Shown piece after piece: positions 1 to 8,714 of a stretch of DNA of 64,000 nt. The notes below the pieces were generated by a model. The model was given only the letters and a program-made list of their open reading frames with translations. It ran no database searches and had not been told where the DNA came from. Positions within the stretch are counted from its first letter, which is position 1; every line of letters starts with the position of its first letter. Source of the stretch: Paeniglutamicibacter psychrophenolicus (lineage in GTDB: Bacteria; Actinomycetota; Actinomycetes; Actinomycetales; Micrococcaceae); the NCBI RefSeq assembly GCF_017876575.1, contig NZ_JAGIOE010000001.1:1240001-1304000 (forward strand), read 5' to 3'. A program made the position numbers and the translations under genes.

Positions 1-139
1 TGACGGTTCCTCTTGCCGGGGATGGTTTGTGAAAAACTTTATGCGACGCGCCGGCCCCTGCCCCGGCAACACGGCCGGTGGAATGCGCCGAAACAGCGGT
101 GCGGGTGGAGCTCCGGCGCAAGCTGGCCCTAGGGTGGGG

Positions 140-2680
140 ATGGTGAACAGCATTGGCCAGAACACCGAGTACACCCCGGCACCAGGCACGCATGACGGAT
201 TCGTCCATGTGCGCGGAGCCAACGAAAACAACCTGCAGGACGTCGAGGTGCGCATCCCGCGCGATGCCATCGTCGCCTTCACCGGGGTCTCCGGTTCCGG
301 CAAATCCTCGCTGGCCTTCGGCACCATCTTTGCCGAGGCGCAGCGACGGTTCCTGGAATCCGTGGCACCCTATGCGCGCAGGCTCATCGCCCAGGGCCAC
401 ACCCCCAAGGTCGAGTTCATCTCCGGCCTGCCCCCGGCCGTTGCCCTGCAGCAGCGCCGCGGCACCGCCAGCTCCCGCTCGACCGTGGGCACGCTGACCA
501 CGCTGTCGAACTCGGTGCGGATGCTCTTCTCCCGCGCCGGGGACTATCCGGCCGGGGCGCCGCGCCTGGATTCGGATTCCTTCTCGCCGAACACCGCGGT
601 GGGCGCCTGCCCGCAATGCCACGGGCTGGGCATAGCGCACACCGTCACCGAGGATTCGTTGGTCCCCGACCCGTCGCTGAGCATCCGCGAGGGTGCGATT
701 GCCGCGTGGCCCGGCGCCTGGCAGGGCAAGAACCTGCGCGACATCACCACGCACCTGGGCCACGACGTGGATGTGCCCTTCCGCCAGCTGCCGAAGAAGG
801 TGCGCGACTGGTTGCTGTTCACCGACGAACAGCCCGTGGTGGAGGTGGCACCCGAGCGCGACAGGGTCGCAAAACCCTACAAGGGCCGCTTCTGGAGCGC
901 TCGGCGCTATGTCCTGCACACCGTGGCCGAGTCCAAGTCCGAATCGATGCGGGCCAAGGCGCTGCGCTTCATGCGCTCGGGGCCCTGCCCTCAATGCCGT
1001 GGCACCGGCTTCCGCCCCGAGGCGCTGGCCGTCACGGTGGCGTCCCTGGACATTGCCGGTTTCAACGCCACCGCGCTCGACGACCTTGCCGCGGTGCTGC
1101 GTCCGCTGGCCGATCCCCGGAACGCGGCGCCCGGGGACCTTGCCGGTGGGGTCGCCGCCTCGATCGCCGCCGACCTGCTGGGACGCATCGAGGTGCTGGC
1201 CAATCTGGGCCTGGGCTACCTGAGCCTTGACCGCGGAACCCCGACGCTCTCTCCCGGGGAGATGCAGCGCCTGCGCATCGCCACGGCGCTGCGCTCGGGT
1301 CTCTTCGGGGTCATCTATGTGCTCGACGAGCCCTCGGCCGGCCTGCATCCGGCCGATGCCAGGCCGTTGCTTGAGGTGCTTGAGGCGCTGAAGGCGTCCG
1401 GGAACTCGGTCTTCGTGGTGGAACACAACATGGAGGTGGTGGCCCGGGCGGACTGGCTGGTTGACGTGGGCCCCGGCGCGGGTGCCGGCGGCGGCCGGGT
1501 GCTCTACAGCGGCCCGGTGGCCGGGCTTGAAGACGTGTCGGAGTCCGTGACCCGGCGGTTCCTGGAGCCCCGCGAGGATGCCGCGGTGGTGCGGACGCCG
1601 CGGGTGGCCGAGCACTGGCTGGAGCTGGAGGGGATTTCCCTGCACAACCTGGCGGACCTGGATGCGCGCTTCCCGCTGGGCGTGCTCAGCGCCGTCACCG
1701 GGGTGTCCGGATCGGGCAAGTCCTCCCTGGTCAGCCGGGCGCTGGCCCACGGGCTGGCGGAGAAGTTGGGCGGCAGCCGGCGCAACGGATCCGCCGGGAC
1801 CTCCGGGCCCGACGACGTGGATCCAGACACCGATACGGCACTGGCCACGGTGCGCGAGGTGCGCGGGGCGCAGCGGATAGAGCGGATCGTGGCCATGGAC
1901 CAAAAGCCCATTGGCCGCACCCCGCGCTCGAACCTTGCCACCTACACCGGCCTGTTCGATGCGGTGCGCAAGGCCTATGCCGACACCGTGCTGGCCCGCG
2001 AACGCGGCTACGGGGCCGGGCGGTTCTCCTTCAACGTGGCCGGCGGGCGCTGCGAGACGTGCCTGGGCGAGGGCTACCTGGAGGTGGAGCTGCTCTTCCT
2101 GCCCGGAAGCTACGGCCCCTGCCCGGTGTGCCACGGCTCGCGCTACAACACCGAGACCCTCGAGGTCACCTACGAGGGCAAGAACATCGCCGAGGTCCTT
2201 GCCCTGGACGTGGATGCGGCCGCCGGCTTCCTGGCCGGGATCCCTGCCGCCGCCCGGTCCCTTCAGACACTGCGTGACGTGGGACTGGGCTACCTGGCCC
2301 TGGGGCAGCCTGCCCCCGAGCTCTCCGGCGGCGAGGCCCAGCGCATCAAGCTGGCCACCGAGCTGCAGCGGGCCCGGCGAGGGCACACGCTCTACCTGCT
2401 GGACGAGCCCACCACCGGCCTGCACCCGGCGGACGTGCAATTGCTGCTGGGCCAGCTGCACCGGCTGGTCGAGGAGAAGAACACCGTGGTCGTGGTCGAA
2501 CACCACATGGACGTGGTGGCAGCCGCGGACTGGGTCATCGACCTGGGCCCCGACGGGGGAGACAAAGGCGGGAAAATCGTTGCCACCGGAACGCCGCGGG
2601 AACTGGCGGTCCACCCGGAGTCCAGGACAGCTCCCTACCTGGCCAGGCGCCTGGGACTCGTGGGGGCGGACCCGCTGTGA
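140..2680 (+). CDS. UvrA-like ABC ATPase (class II, UvrA2 type)
   Basis: Tandem-ABC protein of the excinuclease UvrA family, cytoplasmic and expected to bind DNA. Both nucleotide-binding halves are visible: Walker A GVSGSGKSS at about residues 49-57 and again in the second half, signatures LSPGEMQRLRIA and LSGGEAQRIKLA, and Walker B LYLLDEPTTGLHP. Zinc modules are CPQCHG/CPQCRG and CETC/CPVC. Only about 100 residues separate the first Walker A from the first CxxC, against roughly 215 in E. coli UvrA, so the UvrB-binding domain is missing and the protein is 846 aa. That fits class II UvrA paralogues linked to damage or drug tolerance rather than core nucleotide excision repair. The frame is open from 29, but the first 37 residues are low-complexity, so the ATG at 140 was preferred. 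It is convergent with the next gene. Confidence 0.9.
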   Translation: MVNSIGQNTEYTPAPGTHDGFVHVRGANENNLQDVEVRIPRDAIVAFTGVSGSGKSSLAFGTIFAEAQRRFLESVAPYARRLIAQGHTPKVEFISGLPPAVALQQRRGTASSRSTVGTLTTLSNSVRMLFSRAGDYPAGAPRLDSDSFSPNTAVGACPQCHGLGIAHTVTEDSLVPDPSLSIREGAIAAWPGAWQGKNLRDITTHLGHDVDVPFRQLPKKVRDWLLFTDEQPVVEVAPERDRVAKPYKGRFWSARRYVLHTVAESKSESMRAKALRFMRSGPCPQCRGTGFRPEALAVTVASLDIAGFNATALDDLAAVLRPLADPRNAAPGDLAGGVAASIAADLLGRIEVLANLGLGYLSLDRGTPTLSPGEMQRLRIATALRSGLFGVIYVLDEPSAGLHPADARPLLEVLEALKASGNSVFVVEHNMEVVARADWLVDVGPGAGAGGGRVLYSGPVAGLEDVSESVTRRFLEPREDAAVVRTPRVAEHWLELEGISLHNLADLDARFPLGVLSAVTGVSGSGKSSLVSRALAHGLAEKLGGSRRNGSAGTSGPDDVDPDTDTALATVREVRGAQRIERIVAMDQKPIGRTPRSNLATYTGLFDAVRKAYADTVLARERGYGAGRFSFNVAGGRCETCLGEGYLEVELLFLPGSYGPCPVCHGSRYNTETLEVTYEGKNIAEVLALDVDAAAGFLAGIPAAARSLQTLRDVGLGYLALGQPAPELSGGEAQRIKLATELQRARRGHTLYLLDEPTTGLHPADVQLLLGQLHRLVEEKNTVVVVEHHMDVVAAADWVIDLGPDGGDKGGKIVATGTPRELAVHPESRTAPYLARRLGLVGADPL

Positions 2681-2688
2681 CCGGCGGA

Positions 2689-2722
2689 AACCGGCGGGCG
2701 CGGCACCTCGCGCTCGCCGGTT
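2689..2722. terminator. bidirectional hairpin between convergent genes
   Basis: Inverted repeat of 13-base arms at 2689-2701 and 2710-2722 with one mismatch and an 8-base loop. It lies between the stops of the UvrA-like gene (+) and the phosphatase (-). There is no clear U-tract. Confidence 0.5.
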
Positions 2723-2731
2723 GGCCCGGGC

Positions 2732-3334
2732 TCAGGCCGTAAAGCCCAGGTCCCGTCGGTGGGTCTGGCGCATCAGGTGGCGGATGCGCCCGACGGTGCT
2801 GGGCGTGAGCACCTCGTCGATGTGCCGTTGCAGCAAACGTGCCTGCTTCTCCCCGTTGGCCGGTGGCGCTCCCTTGCGCTGTTGCCGCGCGGCGTGGGCG
2901 GACAGGGCGTCCTGCGCATAGGCGATGAAGGCCTGCGGCCGCGCGGCGTGGATCATGTCGAAGGCCTCGATGGGGGAGTGGCCCCGATCCAGCAGGATCG
3001 CAAACCCCATGGACGGTCCGCGGTTGATCCCCATGTGGCAGTGGGCCAGCACCTTTCCGCCCTCGCGCACCGCGAGCCGGGCGAAGCGCACGCCCGCATC
3101 GAAGACCTCCGGCGGGACCACGTGCCCCTCGGCGTCGGTGGTGCCGACCCGCAGGTAGGCAATCTTGGCGGTCTCCCAGATCTCGGTGTCGTCGTCCTCG
3201 ATCCGCAGGTCCAGAACGTGGGTGATTCCGGAATCGATGATCTCGAACACCTGGGCGACCATGGCGGTGTCGTCGTAGGCCAGGTCCCCGCCGACGGCCA
3301 GGTCGGCGGTCACCCAGTTGAGGTTGGCGCGCAT
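2732..3334 (-). CDS. dual-specificity phosphatase-like protein
   Basis: A 200-aa cytoplasmic protein carrying the protein tyrosine / dual-specificity phosphatase P-loop HCHMGINRG at about residues 98-106, with nucleophile Cys99 and phosphate-binding Arg105. Asp67 in the VGTTDAEGH segment is a candidate general acid. The family dephosphorylates Tyr/Ser/Thr-phosphate or other phosphorylated substrates; the substrate here is unknown. Its ATG begins one base after the stop of the upstream VWA gene, so translation is probably coupled. The order HTH, VWA, phosphatase suggests a small regulatory operon. The C-terminal ~45 residues are basic and have no recognised match. Confidence 0.8.
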   Translation of the reverse strand: MRANLNWVTADLAVGGDLAYDDTAMVAQVFEIIDSGITHVLDLRIEDDDTEIWETAKIAYLRVGTTDAEGHVVPPEVFDAGVRFARLAVREGGKVLAHCHMGINRGPSMGFAILLDRGHSPIEAFDMIHAARPQAFIAYAQDALSAHAARQQRKGAPPANGEKQARLLQRHIDEVLTPSTVGRIRHLMRQTHRRDLGFTA

Positions 3335-3335
3335 C

Positions 3336-3989
3336 TCACTTGCCCGCGTCCTTGCGCTGGCGAGCGGTGAAGACCGACTCGGCGCGGATCTGCTCCCAGT
3401 CCGCGCCGATTCGGGTGGCGCCGCGGGCCTTGCTGGTCATCTGGCTGTAGGCGTCCATGGCTTCGGCTGCTGTTTCCCGGGTGTAGGTCAGTGAGCGCTC
3501 GGGGGCGATGCCCAGGCTGGCACCGACCTCGACGGCGTCCTGGTCGCAACCCATGTAGGAAATGATCCAGTGGTCGACTTCCTGCTGGGCTTGGACCATG
3601 TCCCGGATGGCCCGGCGGGAGTACCGGGTGGAGGCGTTCTCGTGTCCGTCGGTGGCGATGTTCAGGTGCACGATGCCCGGGCGCTTGTGGGCAGGCATGG
3701 CGGCAATGCGCTTGCGGGTGTTGGTGATGGTCGTGGCGATCGAGTCGAACAGGGCCGTGGAGCCGCGGGGTTCCAGGGTGAACACGGGCACGTCCTCCAG
3801 TGGCTTGTCCAGGTAAACGTCTTCGTACTCGTTGTCGAATTGGTGCAGGGAGGCGGTTGCGCTGCCTGCTTCCGCCTTCTGCTTCTCGACGTAGGCGTTC
3901 AGCCCGCCCTCGATGTCGTGCTTGATGTCGTGCATGGAGCCGGAACGGTCGAGCAGGAAGACGAGCATGGCGGTGTCTTTGTTGGACAT
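3336..3989 (-). CDS. VWA-domain protein with intact MIDAS
   Basis: A 217-aa protein made almost entirely of one von Willebrand factor A domain. The metal-ion-dependent adhesion site is complete: DRSGSM at residues 14-19, Thr78 in RGSTALFDS, and Asp114 in ATDGHE. There is no signal peptide or membrane segment, so it is probably intracellular. Small bacterial VWA proteins, such as TerY-type ones, often act as metal-dependent protein-binding partners beside kinases or phosphatases. Here the partner gene is a dual-specificity phosphatase one base downstream. The upstream HTH gene is 30 nt away and probably shares the promoter. The function is inferred from context only. Confidence 0.8.
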   Translation of the reverse strand: MSNKDTAMLVFLLDRSGSMHDIKHDIEGGLNAYVEKQKAEAGSATASLHQFDNEYEDVYLDKPLEDVPVFTLEPRGSTALFDSIATTITNTRKRIAAMPAHKRPGIVHLNIATDGHENASTRYSRRAIRDMVQAQQEVDHWIISYMGCDQDAVEVGASLGIAPERSLTYTRETAAEAMDAYSQMTSKARGATRIGADWEQIRAESVFTARQRKDAGK

Positions 3990-4019
3990 GGCGAGTGCCT
4001 TTCGGATGTGGCGCTTCGT

Positions 4020-4382
4020 TTAGTTGGGGCGCCGGGGTTTGAAGGTCATCGGTTCGGTGGGCGCGGGGCGCCCGGTTTCCGAGTCGTAGCGGGCTCGCTC
4101 GATGGAGGAGCTTGACACCTTGCCGCCGGCGTCCGTGTAGCTGGACAGCTGCGAGGTGCGGGCCAGCCGCGGGGGGACCGCGTTGGGCGAGAGCCCGGCG
4201 CGGACGGCCACCGACCGGATCGATGCGCCCTCGAGGGCGGCCTTGGCCATCTCCTCGTTCAATGCGGCATCAATCAGTTCGCGGACCTCGCCCAATCGCT
4301 CGACCGCTGCCAGCGGGTCGGACGGTACGTCCCCAAGCAGCTGGCGGGCTTCATCGATCGGGCTGCGCTTCTTCTTGTTCAT
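4020..4382 (-). CDS. small HTH-containing protein, first gene of VWA/phosphatase operon
   Basis: A 120-aa protein starting with a lysine-rich stretch. A central segment (about residues 55-75, ASIRSVAVRAGLSPNAV) reads as a helix-turn-helix. A polar Ser/Pro-rich tail follows. No named family was recognised. The frame is open for a further 52 codons upstream, but the ATG at 4382 was chosen because a good promoter ends six bases before it (see 4389-4417), which makes this a leaderless mRNA. It may be the regulator of its own operon with the VWA and phosphatase genes. It diverges from the membrane protein at 4437. Confidence 0.65.
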   Translation of the reverse strand: MNKKKRSPIDEARQLLGDVPSDPLAAVERLGEVRELIDAALNEEMAKAALEGASIRSVAVRAGLSPNAVPPRLARTSQLSSYTDAGGKVSSSSIERARYDSETGRPAPTEPMTFKPRRPN

Positions 4383-4388
4383 AAACTC

Positions 4389-4417
4389 ATCATGCGCAGT
4401 TTGTGAGCATGTGTCAA
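4389..4417 (-). promoter_or_regulatory. promoter of the HTH-VWA-phosphatase operon (leaderless)
   Basis: Read on the minus strand: -35 TTGACA (4417-4412), a 17-bp spacer, and -10 CATGAT (4394-4389). Six bases then precede the ATG at 4382, so transcription should start at or next to the start codon. Confidence 0.6.
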
Positions 4418-4436
4418 TAGTGAGAGGTGGGTTATT

Positions 4437-5651
4437 TTGCGCATGGTTTCGTCCGCTCGAGTCGAAAGGCCCATGGAAGGCCGCACAAAGAATGGCAGAA
4501 TCGAAAGTGTGGACAGTGAACCAGGACCGAGAACCCATGCCCCATCTGCCGAAATCCAGTTCCGGGTGGAGAGCTGGGCGCTATGGCTGGGACTGGGCTG
4601 CACCGTGGCGGGCATCGTGGCGGGACTCATCGGATTCGTCGGCTACCGCCCCGATTTGGCCGGCTTCCGCTCGGTGGGCGTCTACGCAGCGATTGCCGCT
4701 TCGCTCGCCGCCACCGCCGGCGCCATCCTGGGATACCAGCGCTTCTTGCTGCAGACCCAGGTTTGGCTGCTCGAATTTCCCCGCTACCGCAAGATCATCA
4801 ACGCCGCCGCCCTCGTGCTCATCCATGCCGCAATCTGCACCATGGCCGCGATCATCGTCTTTAGGGTGTTCCAGGACGCCTTCCTGGGACTGACCGTGGA
4901 CAGGTTCGCCGGAAGCCTGATGGTGGGCGTCTTTGCCGGGATCGCCGGGTACGCGGCGCTGGTCTCCGCGGCCAGGCTCAACGCCCAGAACCTCTCCGGG
5001 CTGCTGGCCATCTTCCTGGTGACGGGCGTTTTCATCAGCATGCTGGCGGCCGAGAACCCGTATTGGTGGAGGTCGATGTTTTCCTCGCTGGGAACCAGGT
5101 CCTCGGGACTCACCTCGTTCTGGACCTTCAACGCCACCCTGGTGATCTCCGGACTGGTGCTCAGCACCCTGACCGCGTTCATCGTGCGCAACGTCAGCCT
5201 GCTGGCCGTCATCCACGACGAGTTCGCCCGTGCCCAGGGCAGACCGCGGCCCAGGTTCATCCGGCCGCGGCCCGCGGTGGTGCGCACCTGCCTGCTGGGC
5301 CTGGGTGCCTGCGTCATCGGCATCGGGCTGGTTCCGGTCAACGTCGCGGCCCCGGTGCACTCGGTCATCGTGAGGATCGCGGCGGGATTCATCGTGGTGC
5401 TGCTCCTGGGTGCCGCGTTCTGGCTGCCGGGGTTCCCCTGGGTCTTCCACCTGCTGTCCTTTGCCTGCTTCCTGGGGCTGGTGGGCGCGGCTTTGCTCTG
5501 GCAGCCGTTGGCCTACTACAACCTCACGGCGTTCGAGCTGGCGGTGGTGGGCATCGTCTTTGGCTGGCTGGTGGTCTTCATCCGGACCACCGCCGCGGCG
5601 CTCGCCGTCAAGGAGAAGGCACTGGCCGACGTGGTGGCGGTCAGCGGCTGA
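4437..5651 (+). CDS. polytopic membrane protein (about 10 TM helices)
   Basis: A 404-aa integral membrane protein with a hydrophilic N-terminal ~45 residues and about ten hydrophobic helices, e.g. around residues 48-71, 80-101 and 120-143. Gly/Ala-rich helices and no catalytic motif are seen. It loosely recalls DUF998-type proteins but is longer, and I do not assign it. Start: TTG at 4437, with GAGAGGTGG at 4421-4429 as ribosome-binding site, or ATG two codons later. It diverges from the HTH gene across about 55 bases and runs convergently into the flavoprotein gene, with three bases between the stops. Confidence 0.7.
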   Translation: MRMVSSARVERPMEGRTKNGRIESVDSEPGPRTHAPSAEIQFRVESWALWLGLGCTVAGIVAGLIGFVGYRPDLAGFRSVGVYAAIAASLAATAGAILGYQRFLLQTQVWLLEFPRYRKIINAAALVLIHAAICTMAAIIVFRVFQDAFLGLTVDRFAGSLMVGVFAGIAGYAALVSAARLNAQNLSGLLAIFLVTGVFISMLAAENPYWWRSMFSSLGTRSSGLTSFWTFNATLVISGLVLSTLTAFIVRNVSLLAVIHDEFARAQGRPRPRFIRPRPAVVRTCLLGLGACVIGIGLVPVNVAAPVHSVIVRIAAGFIVVLLLGAAFWLPGFPWVFHLLSFACFLGLVGAALLWQPLAYYNLTAFELAVVGIVFGWLVVFIRTTAAALAVKEKALADVVAVSG

Positions 5652-5654
5652 GGC

Positions 5655-7199
5655 TCAGGCCGGGACCTGCTCGAAGTGCGCGACGAACATGTCGGGGCGC
5701 ACCAGCACCACCGAGCCGTTGGGCAGCAGGCGCTTGGGGGCGGCAGCGAATTCATGCAGTGGCACCCCGTACTCGGAAGCCAGTTCCTCCCCGCGGTCCC
5801 GGCCGGCGGGCCCGTAGATGTGCACCTGCCAGCAGGCGTCGTTGAGCACCTCGAAGTTGTCCGGTGCGGCTCCGGATCGGTTGGGCACCCAGGGCAGCCG
5901 GCGGCCCAGCACCTTGCCGCGGCGCCGGGTGCGGGCGAAACCTGTGGCCAGGGTGGCGCGGTCCTTGGACCGGTCGTCCATCCAGTAGTGGATGCGGATC
6001 TGCGAGAGGTAGCCGAAGAAGCGGCGCCCGACGGAGATCCTGCCCACCAGGCGCACCGCTGCCGGCCAGAAGATCGGCAGCGCACGGGTGCGCACCGTAC
6101 GGGCCAGCAACGAACCGGAGGTTGCTGCGCTGAAGAGCTTGTCGGTGGTGGAAACCAGGCGCAAGGCCACGGGACGGCGCTCGGCCTCGTAGCGCTGGAG
6201 GTAGGTCTCGGGCATGCGGCCGGAGAACACATCGGCCAGCTTGCACACCAGGTTGTGTGCGTCCTGCAGACCGGTGTTCATGCCCTGGGCCCCGACGGGG
6301 GAGTGGATGTGCGCGGAGTCCCCGACCAGGAATACCCGGTCCTGGCTGAAGTGCTCGGCGACGCGGTGGTGCACCCGGTAGGTGGCAAACCATGCGGCAT
6401 CCCGGTACAGGACCCCGAACTCCTGGCGCAGGCTGGCCCGCGCCCGCTCCTCGTCAACGTCGAGTTTCTCCTTGCCGGAATTCTTGGGCTCGTGCAAGAT
6501 GCCCAGCAGCCGGCGGCGCTCCCCGCCGTTCTGGTCGTTGCCCATGGGGAATCCCAGCATGAAGTTCTCGTCGGAGAAGCGCAGGTTGATGCCCGAGCCC
6601 ATGCCCGAGACCCCCTGCGCATCGAGCACGTAGAAGACCTCGTCGTCGGTCGTTCCTTCGAAGGCGATGCCGAAGGATTCTCGCAGGGGGGAAGATGCAC
6701 CGTCCGCGGCGATCACGTAGCGCGCGGAAAAGTGCACCGGTCCCTCCGGCCCGGTGCACTTGACGAGCATCCTGTCCCCGGTGTCCTCGAAGGATTCGTA
6801 GCCGTGCTCCCACATGACCTCGTGGCCGCCGTCCTTGAGGCACTCGGCGAGCAGTTCCTCGTTGGCGCTTTGTTCCAACATGGTCAGGCCCGCGTAGTGC
6901 GTCTGGGCGTAGCCGAGCCGGTTGAGCTTGATGCTCTTGAAGCTGCGGGCCCCGATGCCGGGGCGCATTTCACCGGTGGGGATGGCGCGGGCCTTGACCT
7001 GGTCGGCCAGGCCAAGCTGTCGGTAGATCTCCATGCTGCGCGCCTGCAACGCCAGCGCCCGGGATTCCTTGGTCGGGCCGGACTTCAGGTCAACGACCTT
7101 GGCGTCGATCCCGAATTTTTGCAGCCATGCCCCCGCCATCAGGCCAGTGGGCCCGGCGCCGACCACCAGAACGTCAGTGTGAAGCAGTGTCGTGTCCAT
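5655..7199 (-). CDS. FAD-dependent aromatic-ring hydroxylase-type monooxygenase
   Basis: A 514-aa group A flavoprotein monooxygenase (PheA/TfdB/MhpA-like). These enzymes use NAD(P)H and O2 to hydroxylate aromatic or polyketide-like substrates. Seen: Rossmann GAGPTGL near the N-terminus (residues 14-20), the DG motif in YVIAADGASSPLRE, the GD motif in VFLVGDSAHIHSPVGAQGMN, and a C-terminal thioredoxin-like extension. The open frame continues 20 codons upstream, but the ATG at 7199 places the FAD motif at the usual distance. It follows the photolyase after 60 bases on the same strand, so it may be the distal gene of the carotenoid operon. Carotenoid modification is possible but unproven. Confidence 0.85.
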   Translation of the reverse strand: MDTTLLHTDVLVVGAGPTGLMAGAWLQKFGIDAKVVDLKSGPTKESRALALQARSMEIYRQLGLADQVKARAIPTGEMRPGIGARSFKSIKLNRLGYAQTHYAGLTMLEQSANEELLAECLKDGGHEVMWEHGYESFEDTGDRMLVKCTGPEGPVHFSARYVIAADGASSPLRESFGIAFEGTTDDEVFYVLDAQGVSGMGSGINLRFSDENFMLGFPMGNDQNGGERRRLLGILHEPKNSGKEKLDVDEERARASLRQEFGVLYRDAAWFATYRVHHRVAEHFSQDRVFLVGDSAHIHSPVGAQGMNTGLQDAHNLVCKLADVFSGRMPETYLQRYEAERRPVALRLVSTTDKLFSAATSGSLLARTVRTRALPIFWPAAVRLVGRISVGRRFFGYLSQIRIHYWMDDRSKDRATLATGFARTRRRGKVLGRRLPWVPNRSGAAPDNFEVLNDACWQVHIYGPAGRDRGEELASEYGVPLHEFAAAPKRLLPNGSVVLVRPDMFVAHFEQVPA

Positions 7200-7259
7200 G
7201 GAACCCACGCTACGCCCCCACGCCGGGCAAAGCACTGAGGGAAGGCGTGTGGCGGGCAA

Positions 7260-8672
7260 TCACCGGGCTCCTTCCGGAGGGGCATTCCCCTTCATGCACG
7301 CGTAAGCCGCCAAGGCGTCGGCGCGGGAGGCCATGAGGTCCACGACCGGCTCTCCCGGGGCGAGCGGGGCGAATCGGGCGACGTAGGCGCCGCGGGGATC
7401 GAACTTCCGCGCCTGCAGCAGTGGGTTGAAGACCCGGAAGAACGGGGACGCGTCGGCTCCGGACCCGGCGACCCACTGCCAATTGGCCGGGTTGGAGGCG
7501 GCGTCCGCGTCCACGAGCGTGTCCCAGAACCATTCCTCGCCGACCCGCCAGTGGATGCCCAGGTTCTTGACCAGGAAGCTCGCGGTGACCATGCGGACCC
7601 GGTTGTGCATCCAACCGGTCTCCCAGAGCTGTTTCATGCCGGCGTCCACCAGGCCGAAGCCGGTCTGTCCGGTGTGCCAGGCCTCGAGGTGGCGTGCCAT
7701 CCCCGCCTCCTGTTCTCCGGCAGGTTCGCCGGCGGGCGGCCAGCCCCATGCAAACGCGTCGAACTCGGCGCGCAGGTTTCGCGTGGCCAGATCCGGGTGG
7801 TGGTAGAGCAGATTCCAGCAGAAGTCGCGCCACGCCAGTTGCCGCATCATGGCCCGCGACCCCGCTGCCCGGTCGGGATGCTCGGCCAGGACGGCTCCCA
7901 GGGCCTCCCACACCTCGACCGGACTGAGGTGCCCCCAGCGCAGGGCGGGCGAGAACCGGGAGGTGCCGTCGGTGTCGGGCCGGTCGCGGGTGTGGTCGTA
8001 GTCCCCGGCGATGTCCCGAAGCACCGTGTCCAGGCGGTCGCGCGCCGCCGCTTCGCCGGGAACCCAGGTGGTCGCCAGCCCCTGCGACCAGTCCGGATTC
8101 ACCGGCAGCAGGTCCCACGCGGCAAGCTCCTCCGCGGGCAGGGAGATCGCCGGGGCGTGTTGTGCGGCGGGCCGCGGCAGCGCCCGGCGAAGCGGCAGGG
8201 CCTGCAACGCGTTGAAGAAGGGCGTGAACACCTTGAAGTTCGAGCCGCCTTGCGTCGACACGGACCACGGCTCGTGCAGCAGGGTGCCGGCATGGCTGTG
8301 GACCTCGATTCCCGTCGCGGCCGCCAACGCCTTGGCCGCGGTGTCCACCGCGCGTTCGGGCCCGCCGTAGCGGCGGTTGAAGTGCAACGCGCTGAAGGAA
8401 CCGGTGGCCAGCAGCCCCGGGAGGATGTTGGTCGCGGCCCCGCGGTAGAGCAGCAGCGGCACGCCGAGCCCCGCCAGGGAATCGCGCAGTTCATTCAGGG
8501 CATGGTGCAGCCACCACTTGGCCGCGCCGCCCAGCGGCCGGATCCCGGGGGACTGCTCGTCGAGGATGAACAGGGCAACCCCCGGCCCCGCGGCCATGGC
8601 TGCGGACAGGGCCGGGTTGTCGGTGACGCGCAAGTCGTCGCGAAACCACATCAGGGAAGTGGGTGTGTTCAT
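7260..8672 (-). CDS. phrB: deoxyribodipyrimidine photolyase (class I)
   Basis: A 470-aa photolyase/cryptochrome-family protein that repairs UV-induced cyclobutane pyrimidine dimers using FADH- and light. The N-terminal antenna domain begins LMWFRDDLRVTDNPAL. The C-terminal FAD-binding region has RWGHLSPVEVW, RQLAWRDFCW and GWMHNRVRMVTASFL, with NPANWQWVAGSGADASPFFR near the end. The length matches class I CPD photolyases. It lies 42 bases after crtEb on the same strand, a common pairing that groups two sunlight defences, pigment and repair, in one transcript. The symbol is by family; (6-4) specificity is unlikely but not excluded. Confidence 0.93.
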   Translation of the reverse strand: MNTPTSLMWFRDDLRVTDNPALSAAMAAGPGVALFILDEQSPGIRPLGGAAKWWLHHALNELRDSLAGLGVPLLLYRGAATNILPGLLATGSFSALHFNRRYGGPERAVDTAAKALAAATGIEVHSHAGTLLHEPWSVSTQGGSNFKVFTPFFNALQALPLRRALPRPAAQHAPAISLPAEELAAWDLLPVNPDWSQGLATTWVPGEAAARDRLDTVLRDIAGDYDHTRDRPDTDGTSRFSPALRWGHLSPVEVWEALGAVLAEHPDRAAGSRAMMRQLAWRDFCWNLLYHHPDLATRNLRAEFDAFAWGWPPAGEPAGEQEAGMARHLEAWHTGQTGFGLVDAGMKQLWETGWMHNRVRMVTASFLVKNLGIHWRVGEEWFWDTLVDADAASNPANWQWVAGSGADASPFFRVFNPLLQARKFDPRGAYVARFAPLAPGEPVVDLMASRADALAAYACMKGNAPPEGAR

Positions 8673-8714
8673 GGTCCGGTCCTTCGGGCTCTGTGGGGCG
8701 GGTTCGGGGCGGGC

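Noticed and set aside
1-139. Possible 5' part of the UvrA-like gene
   Set aside because: Residues read from 29 are low-complexity and not UvrA-like; the Met at 140 begins the recognisable protein.
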